Below, piece by piece: positions 40,701 through 53,510 of a stretch of 64,000 nt of DNA (its first letter is position 1; every line of letters begins with the position of its first letter). Under the pieces are notes generated by a model. The model worked only from the letters and a program-made list of their open reading frames with translations, did not search any database and was not told where the DNA came from. The DNA is from Toxotes chatareus (taxonomy: Eukaryota; Chordata; Actinopteri; Toxotidae). The translations under genes were made by a program, and so were the position numbers. The stretch spans positions 22,491,115 to 22,555,114 of the forward strand of contig CM028887.1 of NCBI GenBank assembly GCA_016801885.1. Direction: 5' to 3'.

Positions 40701-43700
40701 TGATCCACTGTGTCAAAGTGAAAAAAAGAGGCTTTTTTCACTTTGCCATGGCCCCAACATGATGGATTTTATCTGTATCACTTTTAATTTCTCTAGAAAG
40801 CATGAAACTTTTGATATTTAGCAAGGAGCTGAACAGTGCCCAGTAAAGAGGATACAAAGCAGATTAATTGAGGTTAAAATGAACAAAGAGCTTGGCATGA
40901 AGGAGATAATCAGGTTCTCATCGCGTCTGTCCGTTAACAGTTTTGTCTCAGTTAGCCAGCTGCAGCCGTATCTCAAACCTTGGCTAATTTGAGCTCATCG
41001 TTCTCAATCACTACCATTTTAACACAGCTACTGTTTTTGCCAGTGGTGTTTTGATTGAAATGAGTTCTTTCAGTTGGCTGTGATACAAACAAAAAAATCT
41101 TAAGGGCTAAAGAAATGATCAGGAAAACATTTGCCACTGACAACGAGACGCAGACCAACTCAAAGCTGGGCTGCTGGGCTTTTACTACAAACCTGAATGA
41201 AGCTGCTGCTGCCCAGCAACTGCTTGCACAATGTCAATGCTTTGGTTTTAGGCGCTGTTTGGTTAAGGCTAAAGACTTATATTATATTATAATTATAATT
41301 TGTTTGTTTCTGAAAGACAAACTACTTGCTTAAGGCCAAGGAAAGAAACCACTGCTGACTGTCAGTAGGAGACGGGAACCAAACAGCAATCAAAAGTTAC
41401 ATCAAACTATTTCTGCCTTTGCAACAGAAAGATTATGGTCGGCCATATGGTCGTAGTAGCAGTAATGACTCATCTGTTGGGAAAAAAGCTAGAAATAAGG
41501 TCTACGGATGGACAGGTCAACAAAATATCAGACTTTGACACAGTAGACCGCTGTTCACTTTCCAGCCTTCCAGCTTTATTTAAACTATGACCCTGACCCA
41601 AACCACATGGGTATTATTGTAATCATGATGCTGACGGTTCCCTATCCTTAATGAAGTAGTCAGTTTAACCTAAACCATGATCTTGCCCTAAACCCAATCA
41701 AATCATTTTTGTGCCTAAACCTAAACAAAGTTTAAATGCAGTTTTGTCACATCATAAAACAGATCAGAAAACACCTCGTCGTGGCGTTCTAAAAGATATG
41801 AACAAATGTTGGAAAAGAGCCATTATTTACACGGCTGCTAGAAGTCCTTGTCGTGGGAAATAAACACAGGTGATATTAGAAATTTGAACAAACAACGAAT
41901 ATTGATGGTTCTTTCTCCACTTTTGCGCACCTCTTTTTCAAGCTGTCTCTCATGTAGTTTGAACTGACATTTTGTCTAGAGAAGTGCCTCATTGTCTTCA
42001 ATACTTCTGAGAAGACGAGAAAATGAAAAAGCCTGTTAACAACCTCACAGTTGGCACAGTGAGAGAAAAAATAAGGAGTTATCAAAACCATTGAAGTGTG
42101 TCTTTAACCAGTGAGATTACCAGGCTGAAATTACCTTTGTATAATACCTGATAACTCCAGGTTCTTTCATGTACCACTGACCTGCGTACATACTCATCTA
42201 ACCTTTCGGGGCATCAGATGATTTTGCCAATTTCAGCCTTTTCACTGAGATTGTAGCCACCTGCTACAGCCTGTTGAGACTGGCTCATTTTTAAACAGTG
42301 AAGAATGAGCTGGTGTTGTTAATCATGATCTTAAGGTTGATTGCTTATCTGAGCCTGTGTCAGTGTTATGATAAGCAGCTTGTATTAAGGTTTCAAAGTC
42401 TCTCTACCTGTAATTCAAGCTGTGTGTGTGCAACACTGAGGCTTTAGCACTCACCAAATCTGAAACCTCCATCTTTTCCATTCCGCTTCACTCAAATCTT
42501 TTGATTTTCAGCTCCATCTATTCAGAGCACAAATCACGAGTCCTGTGCCTCTGAATCTAACCACCAACTCGATATATCCTGAGCCCATCATTCATTCCCC
42601 CAGTGTCATTTACTCTCCACCTACAACTTCACCTTTTACGCCACTTTCAGAAGTCATTGCCACCCAGAGAATTACACCCACCTGAGGATGAACCCACGGA
42701 AGAATCAAAAGAAGCCCATTGCTTTTGCATCAACTGCCTCAGGGCACGTTGGGTAACCACAGGAAAAAAAAGTGATATTAGACTCAGAGTGAAGTGTGTT
42801 TCGTCGTGGAAGGTTTAAGCCTCTTTTCGTGAAAGCCTAGGGGCTATGTAAAGGGAAGACGAGAGGGATTGAGGTATTTCTCCACTGCAGACCTTAAGGG
42901 GTTAAAAGATTCACTCCACTGAGGTAGAGATGCAGGTTTGATTCGCCTCAGCGAGCTGGTGTGAGTGTATGACTGGTGATGAGTGCGTGTGCCCGCTTTA
43001 TGTGTGTGTTTTTGTAGGAAAGAGATGAAGTGTATCTTTGTGTGTGTGTTTCTGTCTGCAATAAATAGACAGACACTTGAGCATCGCCCCCTGGCTCTTC
43101 TCGCTTTAGTGCATCTCAGACTAGCTAAGCCCCCCGGAGCCAAACATCTAACTGGATCTGTCAACACTGACACAGACGAAACACACTTCCTCCATACCCG
43201 CCGTTACAGAATATAATCCTTCATGTTCAAAAACTTCATGTTGGAATAAACCGCTTAAATCGACATGCATTCTTATTTCCCAATACACAAAAATCCTTGA
43301 CCTAACCAAAACTGTCCGAGGTGTACTCCAGAAGTAGAGTATTCGCTTCTGCAGCAACACTTTGTCATATCAGCTTTCTATCCATCTAAAACACGGGTTT
43401 TTAAATTGCGAGGAGAGATACTGAATGAGGTGAAAGGGACAGGTGTATGTCAGTGTTATAAAAACAACAGGAAGCTACTTATTGTAGTGTACACGCTGAT
43501 TTGGCCCGCTCACCAACACAGTCAGCAGTCAGAGCAGTGACTGTGACACAGCTCACTGAGGCAGTTAAGGTAATTTAAAACCCTTCGTATTCCTGATACA
43601 CAGACATGATACAATGCAACTTACATTTTCCAAGCATCTTATCTCCATTTCAGTCAAAAACAAACATCCATCATTTGCATAGAAGTGATGGAAAATAGAT

Positions 43701-46700
43701 GTTCCTTATGAGCACAGACTTTGCCAGAAAATCATCACTAATTTTTAAAGTAATCCAGTGATAATTGTCTGTACATTCATGGGTACAATTCACATAGAAA
43801 CTGCTAATGGTTTTTATAACATATACCTGCTGAAAAAGCTTAAGTTGTAGCCCACAACTAATTAACTTACTCTATGGCAACATTATACTTCCTGTTTACA
43901 ATCCCTAAATTGTTGGAACTGTACTTCCAAAACTTAAAGCATGATTATCTACTAAAATAAGACAAGGGATAATGACAGGTGTAAAAAAAAAAAAAAAATA
44001 ATATTAACCTTTTCACATTGCTCTATTGGTGTATATATAATTTTAACTGATGAGGTTTAGACTGTCCTCTTGACATGGGCAGGAGGGAGGATCATTTTTT
44101 TCCCTTTTCTTTTCTTATGGAGGGGCATAGGGTGTAGTCTTGTTTTTGTGTCAGTGTCAGATACTGAAAACAAGCTTCATACAAGTTGATGTTACTCTAT
44201 CATGATGAAATGTAAGGCTGAAATCCCTTCAAAACAGCCCAGGTGGTTTCTTTCACAACTGCACTCATGCACAAAAGACAGATTTGGCATTTGGATTAAA
44301 TCATACCAATTTGAGTTGTCAGCACACAGTATGTGTTATTTTGTAACACCTACAATTACAAAGTGAGTGATAACTGAAATGTCAAGAAACGATGGGACAA
44401 ATCATGGGAAGACTAAAAGAAACACAAGTCCTTGTTTGGAGAAATGATATCTGTGACTGTCCTGTGTGTATCTTTTCTTTTTTTATAAAATCCTCTGAAT
44501 TCTGAAAGTCAGCTTTTTCCTTAAGTAACAGATACAATATTTCCAAAAAAAGGGGACTAAAATGCAGAATAACAAATGGTGTGCATTAAACCAATAACTG
44601 GCATCACCATGCCCTGTGTATAAATGTTATAGCTGCAATCCTTTGTATAAAAAGAGATGAAGTTACACGTGAACCCTCTGGAGTAAGTGCTCATGAAACA
44701 GACTTTACAACAAAAAGGTAGCTATCCCGTTACAGGCCAGAACCGTATACACCGGGATGACATTTACTGTCTCTGCCCGTCGGTCAGAGCATTATCCAAT
44801 CAGACAGTGACATATGGTGCGAAATAAGGCCTTTGTCTTGTGAGATCTAAAGATAAGAATCGTATTTCCATTAAATCAATGAGCTGTGTGCTTTACTGCA
44901 ATGAATAATGCATTGCCCCTTCAAAACCTGCTTCTCTCACTCCCGTCCTTTCTCCCCTCTCACTCGGTGTTTGCAATGCTCACCGTCATACAGTGTCTCA
45001 AGTGTTTTCATACCTTTGCACTTCATAATAAAGTGAAGGTCTTGATCCCTCTCCGCAAGTGCTTCTTCATTTTCTCTTAACGATCCTCCCAGGTTGACTG
45101 ATGAGGACGGCAGGGGCGGGCACCAGAGATGTCAACCAGACCTTTTGTTAAGCAATGATATGCCCTTTGAAATGATACACGCCCTGTGAACAAATGCTAA
45201 AAAAAACTATTTATTTTTTACACTTTCTGAAATGTCTCTTGTATATTGTGTGAAAAAAATTTTAAAAAAAGAAGCAAGTTGTGTGAGAAGCCACAAACTC
45301 ATACTGTACGCTGGCGCAGAAGTGAAATCCCAGGGAACTACCCCCAAACAAACTGCCTCTCTGCGTGTGCCACACTACATTAACCCACCTCTTGTACCTC
45401 TCCTTCTCTTGTCTGTCTCCTCTTCAACACTCCCACCTTCCCAGATCCATTAGCTCCATTAAGTCCCATTCACTATATCCCCTACTGTGAACTTAAACCA
45501 AACCGACATCCTTTACTCCCGTTCACTCTGACAAGGCTGCTGGAGACACAATAGGCCCGGTCCCACTTCCTTAATAACTCTCTGTATAGAAGTGTACAGG
45601 CGCGTGTAAAGCCCTATTGATCCCCTGTAGAGAGGCAAGGCTAGCATTCCTCTGTGGTCCGAAACGTTGACCTTGTCTCACTCTATGTAATTAATTAAAA
45701 CTTCACAGCGGGACTGACAACTGATGGATCGCCCTCTTGTTGATTGTTACTGTTGTGGTAATGGCGCACACACACAAACACGCACACGGACAAGCTCAGG
45801 CACGCTGAGGTGTGTCCATTCACACCATGTTGAGAAGGAGCAGAGAGCACTGAGGGGGAAAAAGTGATTGCTGTGGTCTGTTAATGGTGACGCCAGCAGT
45901 GCATAATGTGTATGTGTGCGTGTTCGGTGTGGTAATTGTGTGTTTAATTAAAAAAGATACCCTTTTGCTGCCCTAATACCATCCCTATCACTGAGGTGTT
46001 GTTAACTACGGTCACCACATGTTTGTCTGTGTGTGTGTGTGTGTAAGTTTGTGTGCACTTCCTTATCCTTCCCACACATAACAGCCCTGTCTACCTGTGT
46101 CTTTGTACTCTATCCCTTACCCTCCCTTCATCCCACTCAGCCAACCAAAACTACAGTGTGTCAGCCCCGTTTCATCATTTTCTGTTCACTCTTTCAAAGT
46201 AAGATCCTTTTTTCTCTCCCTCTCTAGCTGCTCTGCCTGAGCCACACTGAGGCCATGTGCACCTGCACTGATCTGATATTGGCCGAGAGAAAATTTGAGC
46301 CTTTGAATTAATATTGCATATGACGCATTTAACATTAGCCTTCAGCAATCCTATGTGACTATAGCTACTTGTGTGAAAATAATGTTTGTCAATATCAACT
46401 CACAAAGTCCCTCTGTATTTTTGCCTTTTTCTCTTGCTCTGTATCAGATGCACCAAGAGAGAGGACTAGAGCTTCCTTCAATCATACATTTTCTTGCAGT
46501 GTTGTTTTGATAAGGAGAGAGAGAGAGAGAGAGTTTAAAATCCAAAAGAAAAGTGGCTGGCAGTAAACAGACTGACTTGAGATCCAACAGCTGTCTCTTG
46601 GCTTTATTCTTAATCAAAGTTTATTCACTTCCACCAATCCATACTAATTGACTGTCTTTAATATAGACGTGAACAGAGAGATTATGAGGAAGACTGTTGC

Positions 46701-46999
46701 CAGTCTTCATAAATGTCCTGACTCTATAATATGAGGAACTGATCGACTATGAGGAAGATGATTGTCTGAAACCAAAAATCTACCAATTGACAACATATAT
46801 TGTGATTTAATTTGAATATCCCTTGGACTATTAAAATAGTATTAGTAACTGCTTTACTAACAGGCCTGTATATAAGGTAAAAAAGAGCCAAGTTAGTTTG
46901 GATGTAACATTATAACATGACAGTTGGATGATTTTGCAAAACTCCATATTCCCATTAGCTAAAGTTGTACTTTGTACTTAGAGTTTAACAGAATTGACA
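40701..46999. other. Non-coding, mixed sequence
   Basis: No gene is seen. The region contains the repeat at 41,583-41,765, a poly-A run (43,983-43,998), a short GT run near 46,027-46,043 and a GA run near 46,519-46,534. A stretch at 42,841-43,220 has a tRNA-promoter-like B-box (ggtttgattcg, near 42,933), but no tRNA or SINE could be built around it. Other short open frames lack coding signs. Confidence 0.5.
41583..41765 (+). repeat. Dispersed fish repeat ('cctaaacctaac' family)
   Basis: The motif series aaccatgatcttgccctaaa, then tttttgtgcctaaacctaaa and caaagtttaaa follows a dispersed repeat recalled from many fish genomes. Similar copies occur at 16,083-16,310 (same strand) and 8,890-9,235 (opposite strand). 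Confidence 0.5.
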
Positions 47000-47470
47000 A
47001 ATATTGAAATGCTAGTCTGCTAAAATAAGTTGGTGAATATGGCAAACATTCTACATGTTAAATATTTCATCTCTTTTTTATAAGGATATTGCACAATACT
47101 CAACGTTGCTTTAAATGCACCAGTGTTAGCGAGCCAGCTAATTTTCAACTGCAGGTCATTGGCAAGATAGTCTGAAATCAATGATGTAACAGGTTAACAA
47201 GAGGCCAAAATGACAACAAGTTCAACTAAATAAGAATTCACGAGACAAATCATGCAGAGAAACACGAAGCAGCAAAACATTGATGCAACGCCATTCAAAG
47301 CAGTACACTGCAACAGAACACAACTTAGCAATACTGTTATTGAAACTGTTACTAAGCACATTTTGTGCACATGAAACACGCAGAGCAATAAGACATCAGC
47401 ATGTTAGTTCTGTTATTGTACACGTTAGCATTTAACTCAAAGCGTGACATTAGCATGGCAGCTACACAAT
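47000..47470. repeat. Decayed dispersed fish repeat (two parts)
   Basis: Two parts (about 47,005-47,060 and 47,360-47,465) resemble the 'cagcatgttagca...gttagcatttagctcaaag' type of dispersed sequence recalled from spiny-rayed fish and also seen at 15,800-16,080. They are separated by about 300 bp of other sequence. Decay is heavy, so the boundaries are approximate. Confidence 0.4.
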
Positions 47471-47479
47471 GGCTATAGT

Positions 47480-49236
47480 AAAATAAAACTGAAGCAAATA
47501 AAACTCCTTGGTTATGGAAAGATTGTTGTCATAGATAAATATACTAAAAAAGGTCATAATAACCACACTGAGACTTTAAATCTCTCGCACGAATTAGGAA
47601 TGTATGTTTCACACACATCCACAACCTCAGACTCCTTCCTCTTTCTTGTTGCTGTGCAATATGAGCATCACACTCCCTCCTGCAGTGAAACTGAGTTTCC
47701 AATTTCTGTGACTGAGAACATAATGATTGATCTGATCACTGTAAACACCCCGGTCTAAATACAGTTGGTGGGTTAAGACATTTCTTTACTATTGTACATT
47801 TTGGAACCAAGGCTGACATATTTTAGATACAATGCATGTTCTTCAAACATAAGAAACCCATTTAGTGATACATGACACTACAGCTTGGAGAGGTTCTTGG
47901 TGGTGGAAGCGTTTGGGCTGACAATGCAGAGATGACAGTTTCTGTCATTAGAGACCACAGTTTTTCCTTACTCTGAGCATGTATCTGTTTTACAGATAAC
48001 CTACTGCTCAGCTGGGGATCACATCAACATATTTTGATGTATTTATTTTAGGTTCAGCTGACATAAGATAAGATTTATTTTTGCATGCAAAGAGGACTCA
48101 CTGCTCCAACCAAAGATCTCTCCTTTCATCCCACCGCAGTGCTGCAGTCATCCCTTGTCACAGCTGCAAATGCACACATTTAAAATCACCCACTAGAAAA
48201 CTAGTGAAGTGTATACATGACCCAGAAACATGCATTTTTCATTTCCAGCAGAAAATGAATTGGTTTCTTTTAAGGAAACAAGGTTTGTCATTGACATTAT
48301 GTCTAATAAATCACTTTCCTGTAGATACTTAACAATAATCAGGATACTTTAACGGACTGACTGGGTTTTGAAGTAGGCTCAGTAACTGACAGACCTTTCA
48401 ATAAACCAATGACAGCTCCAAGGAACTCACTACAAAATTCTGGTCCTCTGTATTTACTGTTTCTTACAAATCCTGGAACAGATAAAGTGTGCAGGGGAAG
48501 CTATTGAATTCCAATCATCTCAGCTTGCCTCTGTTTCCAAAAGACTTCGGAGTCTCAACTGTACAAACGATCTCTACTTTTTCAGTTGAAGAAATGTTGA
48601 GGAGAGGATTATGCAGTGAAGACTTAAGAGATTCTGCCCGGAACGTCAGTGAAACCACAACAATACCTCGGTGTCTCCCTCTCCATCTTGGGGGAGCTGA
48701 GTTGAGCTAATTAGCCATAATATCAGCAAGCAAACTCTCCTCGCTTCGTTGACACGCACAACGGCCCCTAATTGACTGCCAGGAGTTTTGAGGCTTTAAT
48801 ACAGCGAAGAAGCAAGCTGTACCTTGGTGATTATGAGGTTTGGGGATATACTGCATTACATACAGCACATTCTTGCAGAACCAATCCAATGTCACGAACT
48901 TCGAATGCATCACTGCTTGAATAAACAAAGATGTGTTAAAACATTCAAAAAAGCCCAAAGGAAAGTGAAAACATTCAGCATTGAAGTTTGAAGCTAAAGG
49001 CTTTTGTATTTTGGCTGATGCTCTGAATACAAAAAGCACAAACACACAAAACCTTCTGCTAACTTAAATGCTCTATCACTGCTGTAGTTTGCACATCCAT
49101 TAGACCATGAATCCCTCAATTATCACAGCGGCAAGAGTATCAGGTTATATTTATTGTTCTATCTCCTTGTCTTCCAGCTAAGTTGGAGTGCTTAGCAAAT
49201 ATTTTATGGACAGCCTCAAGACATAGGCCCCATAGC

Positions 49237-49295
<59 letters not shown>

Positions 49296-50699
49296 TAGAA
49301 ATCGATCATAACTTATTATGCCAACCACATAACAAAATAATTTCAGAACTGAATGAGGCTGGGCTGTGGAATGAGTAGAGTTGGAGTGGGAAAAAAAGCA
49401 AGGATATTGAACATAAACATCTATTTTCTGATGGGGGGTTTGGGGTGGGGCAGATGGCCTCTTGAGTCATTTAGACGATTCATCCATTTTTAAAAGGGAT
49501 TTGATAGAAACCAATCCCCCTTTCTGAATCTTTCAAGCATTTTCCCCTGGCTCTTACTGTGACAGGGACCTCCCTGTCTCACTGTCAATCAGTCCCAAGC
49601 AGGGCACACATGTCAGTTTGAGTCTGCAGGAGTACAGTACACCTGCACGAATACCGAGCATTATATTTGTTAAGAGTCCGCGCCGTCTTCACTGGATTAA
49701 AGCTTTCATTTTCTCAGAGAGCGAGGAAGAGAGACAGAGAGAAAGAGAGAGTGGGAGGAATATGATGGGGGCCTCACCTAACCTCTGGGGAAAGGCCAGT
49801 GCATTAGACAGAGAACAGATCAGTTCCAGCTAAGATGAATATGAGCACATAGATTGGTCTACTGTCTGGGGAGACTCAGAAATGCAGTTTTGTGTATGCC
49901 GAAGCTGCAAGGCTCGGAGGCAGCGAGTGAGGAGGGCAGGGAAGGAGGCAATCACTGCATAACCAAACAGACCCTGAGCGGAGCACATCAGAGCCGAGGG
50001 CCAAGCTGAGACAGGTTCAGATTGCTTATTGAGCTGTTTTTAGAGTGACGGTATTAACAGCATATGGGTGAGAAGAAGTGTTTTTCTCAGAATAGCTCAT
50101 GCTCTATGGCTTTGACAGTATGCCACAGAGAGATGGTGATTATATACTAATTTGCCTGCAGGTATATGGTGGCAATGATATTATTATTCCAAATTTCTTT
50201 GGTGATTGCTTTGGTGATGATCTTGACTTTCCTCCTCCATCTTTTCTGCTGTCATCATTATTACCATCATTAGTTCAAGTCAAGTATGTGACACATGAGG
50301 TGTTCATTAACCAGTGTCACCACTTACCAATAATTGCCACCATAATCATCATCATCAATATTATTGTCACTACTTCAGCTACCCTGTTTATTGAAGATAA
50401 GGCCTTTTAAAATACAGTATGTTACAAATAAGGGGCAAAAAAATGCTAAAACTTTGATAGCAAAATCGGTGCATGAACAGCAGTCATATCTATTTTGATG
50501 TGACATTTGAGATGCATTAATCAATATGTTCATATTAATAGTGAGGTTAAATTACACGTAATAATATGATAAATGCTGCTTGTAGTGAGAAACTCTCAGA
50601 GAATCATCGACCAACTCTAAGTTGACCACAGCTCCAAGGAACATTTTTTAGCATCTCTCAGGTCACTGTTATGGTTTCATGGCATGTAACTTTAATGGT
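47480..50699. other. Non-coding, mostly unique sequence
   Basis: No gene is seen. Apart from the CA tract at 49,240-49,291 and a purine-rich patch near 49,720-49,760, this is ordinary unique sequence. The open frames here (at most about 110 codons) lack exon-like context. The block around 48,500-48,830 has a constrained-looking texture but no specific motif. Confidence 0.55.
49240..49291. repeat. (CA)n microsatellite
   Basis: A pure AC/CA run of about 52 nt. Read on the minus strand it gives a poly-Val/Cys open frame of no significance. Confidence 0.97.
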
Positions 50700-51170
50700 T
50701 TTGGTTCAGTCTCACTGGTCTCATGAACCCCACTTCCAGTCCCAGCAGAAAGTAGCTCAGATAAACTGATTCTACACTTCCTGTCCAACACCAAGCAGCA
50801 GACAGACAACTTTAGTGACTAAAAGCAGAGCGAGTATCAGACTTAAATTCACCAGGGAGCTAGAAACACGACTTCAAATTAATGATAATATCTAATATGT
50901 ATATAGGCAACTGTTTGCTAACATGTTCACCATAATAACTTTATAAAGTTGTGTATGTTGTCAGTGGTGTGTTGACAGGTTGTTCCACTGTCCCCAAGTG
51001 GCCAAAATGTAAACTTATTGCTGCTGTAAGACGTCTCTTCGGTTATTTCAAAAAAGGTTAGCATCACGAAAGGACACGATAACTCTGAACCATTTTCAAT
51101 ATTTTTTGATCTGGCTTTTGACAAGTGCCATTCTGATATTGCTAAAACAGTCCCCAAGTGCCACCATCTG
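50700..51170. repeat. Dispersed fish repeat with nested insertion
   Basis: The stretch containing ataataactttataaagttg and gttccactgtccccaagtgg resembles a dispersed non-coding repeat recalled from perciform genomes. GTCCCCAAGTG occurs at 50,990-51,000 and again at 51,150-51,160, flanking about 150 bp. That is the pattern of a later insertion with target duplication, or of a small tandem duplication. Confidence 0.4.
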
Positions 51171-52689
51171 GGTAGGGTTTTTATGGGCTTTATTAAAGAT
51201 CACTGGCTGCGCCATTATGTAAACAAAACGGCGATCTGCCATTTCGAGCTGTTGACGTGCAATAACGTTTCCGCGGGCTTATATAGCAAAGGGTGCTATG
51301 GGTAACCGTAGGTCACCAAGGCTCGTTGAATAGCTGACATACACGCCTAACAAATCTCAACAACACGTCAGACGGACCTGATAGTCAAGCAAACTGACTG
51401 GCTGATTCAACTGCTGACAGGTTGCAGGTTCTAAACGGAGATGAGAACAAACGTAAATGTACTGCATACATGAATAAAAGAAACACAAACTCACAAACTC
51501 TCTGAATGGCTCATGTGTACAACTGTGAAACGATGTGAATTAATCAGGCTTTTCCTAAACTGGCCTTTAATCACTCACATCCATGTCACTTACATGTTTT
51601 CCTCTGTATGTCATCGGTGCTTGCTTACTTTGTTGTTGTTGCTGTTATGTTTACTCGCAGTATAAGATCTAAAGTTTATGTTCTTCATGGCTTTAACTGA
51701 CACCAGCTTTCGTTATGGTCTTTTTTCTCATGTTTTTTAGCATCATGCCAAGATGCAGGACTTGAAAATGATCTTGCTGACAGTTACTGATGTATTTACA
51801 GAAATGGTGATGGATTCTCTCTCTGAAAATAAACCAATTACCTAAAGTAGCATCAGCTTCATCTTCTCCTCTTCTCCCTCTTCCTCTTCTTCCATTTCTC
51901 ATCAGTGCCATTCACTGCTGTCATGCCCAGATCCCAGATTGCCATCTCTCCTCCCCCTTTTTTCCTCACCTCTCCATCTCGTTTTAACACCTCAACCTCC
52001 CGAGGCCCCGTTCCTCCATCTATACCGCTGTTCCCTCATGCTCTCTCTCTCATCCTGCCCTAATCTACTGCCCGCTCCCTCCTTTAAGCCCCATCTCTGC
52101 CTCCTTCCTTCCGACCACCCCTTGCTTTCTCTCCCCACCACTCCCTCCCTGCTATCCCTCCATCCATCAGACTGAGTAATGGCCATCAGGGCAGGGAGTC
52201 ACCCTGCAGCTGTCTGGGACAGACACTGATCACACACACAGTCACTTTGGGCTGAGGGCACAGCCATCCATTTTGTACATGGTCTCGTCCAGCTCACAGC
52301 ACACTGTACTCTCTGTGCTGGCGCAATAACAGGAGCTCAAATGGTACAAATGAAGCTGAACACACTCATTTGAGGTTAAGGGGTGAATATATCATGCCTT
52401 TAATACACAACATTTTTTTCTTTACAGCCCTATGAGATGGCTTAATGGAATCTACCAAGTAGGAGTGGGACAGTTATTAACAGCAAATTGTATTTGGTGT
52501 GTATCGATCAGTTTTCTTTTCAACCTTGATTATTGCAACAACGAGACAGACTGACTCCCATTTACATTGTTTGTTTATTGACCTGTTCTGTTCTCTTTTA
52601 TAGTTTCCACGGCATTTACGACCCAGGGGCTTCGGTAAGCCAATGAGTTAACATCACAGAAATTAACAAGGTTCTTTCCTTTCTCTACT
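51170..52689. other. Non-coding, with a pyrimidine-rich tract
   Basis: No gene is seen. A CpG-containing stretch (about 51,210-51,360) adjoins the older repeat to its left. A strongly C/T-biased tract at 51,850-52,170 creates long but low-complexity open frames on both strands. Confidence 0.6.
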
Positions 52690-53110
52690 GATCACCAAGA
52701 GTACATTTAAACCAGCCCCAGACTAATTTTCCTGAGCAGTGATTGCGCGCTTAAATCCAAACAATACAGACTCTTGTTGACATATTGAAAGGGTCTATAC
52801 CTCCTATTTACTAGTTTGTCATTGTGCTACAACTCAGTTCTATTACGGTCTCCGAAGTGCAGTTTATAAGCAGCAGCTGGGTACAGGCCTATCGAAGGGC
52901 ACTGTAATAGGCTTGAGGTATATCCTTTGAGTGCTAACCCCCTTAATGATATCTTGATTGCCTTTTTGTTCATATTATGAAATTTTAATGGCCTTCTGAG
53001 CTTTTACCTACAGACCGGCCTCAGTCTGTTAGCCCCTCACATCATGGCCGGTTATGATATCATTTGTCAAAAATTATGTCCCATTTGTCATTTTGGAGCC
53101 ACTAAATTAT
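52690..53110. promoter_or_regulatory. Candidate conserved non-coding element
   Basis: A unique, microsatellite-free, AT-leaning block containing motifs such as ccccttaatgatatcttgat and aaattttaatggcc. It contrasts with the repeat-rich sequence on both sides and lies about 4 kb upstream of pcdh10. It contains no open frame of note. The call rests on texture only. Confidence 0.3.
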
Positions 53111-53299
53111 AAATGTTCCAAGAAGGAAAGGTGAATGACCACTGATGTTGTTCTTACTCATGAGGAAATAACCAGGAATGAAGTGAAGCAAAATGCAGTT
53201 AACCAAAGTCTTTCTATTTTTCTTTTCTTATATTTACATGAAAGTATACCGTGCAGATTTATCATGGGAAGCAGTACTGAACTAATGTAAAGGCCCTTT

Positions 53300-53510
53300 A
53301 GAGAGCAGTTTGACATTTCAGGAAATAAGCTTATATTATTTCTTGAAGAGACCTGAACAACAAGAGTGGTACCACTCTCACATCTCTCTGTTAAATATGA
53401 AGACACAGTCAGGACACAATGAGGACGACATGAGTGTGGTATCGATCTTTTCATCCAACTCTCAGCAAGTACACAAATAAAGGTATTTCCCAAAATGTCA
53501 ATGTGAAAGG
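53300..53510. mobile_element. MITE-like inverted-repeat element (fish family)
   Basis: The left arm begins agcagtttgacatttcagga and runs through aagagtggtaccactctcac. The right arm (about 53,428-53,506), read in reverse complement, begins ttgacattttgggaaatacc and runs to gatcgataccacactcat. The two arms therefore match imperfectly in opposite orientation around a short centre. The arm sequence resembles a dispersed repeat I recall as abundant in spiny-rayed fish. There is no coding capacity, and target-site duplications are not clear. Confidence 0.6.

Noticed and set aside
42900..42960. Possible tRNA or tRNA-derived SINE from a B-box-like ggtttgattcg
   Set aside because: No A box at the right spacing, no cloverleaf, and no SINE tail could be drawn.
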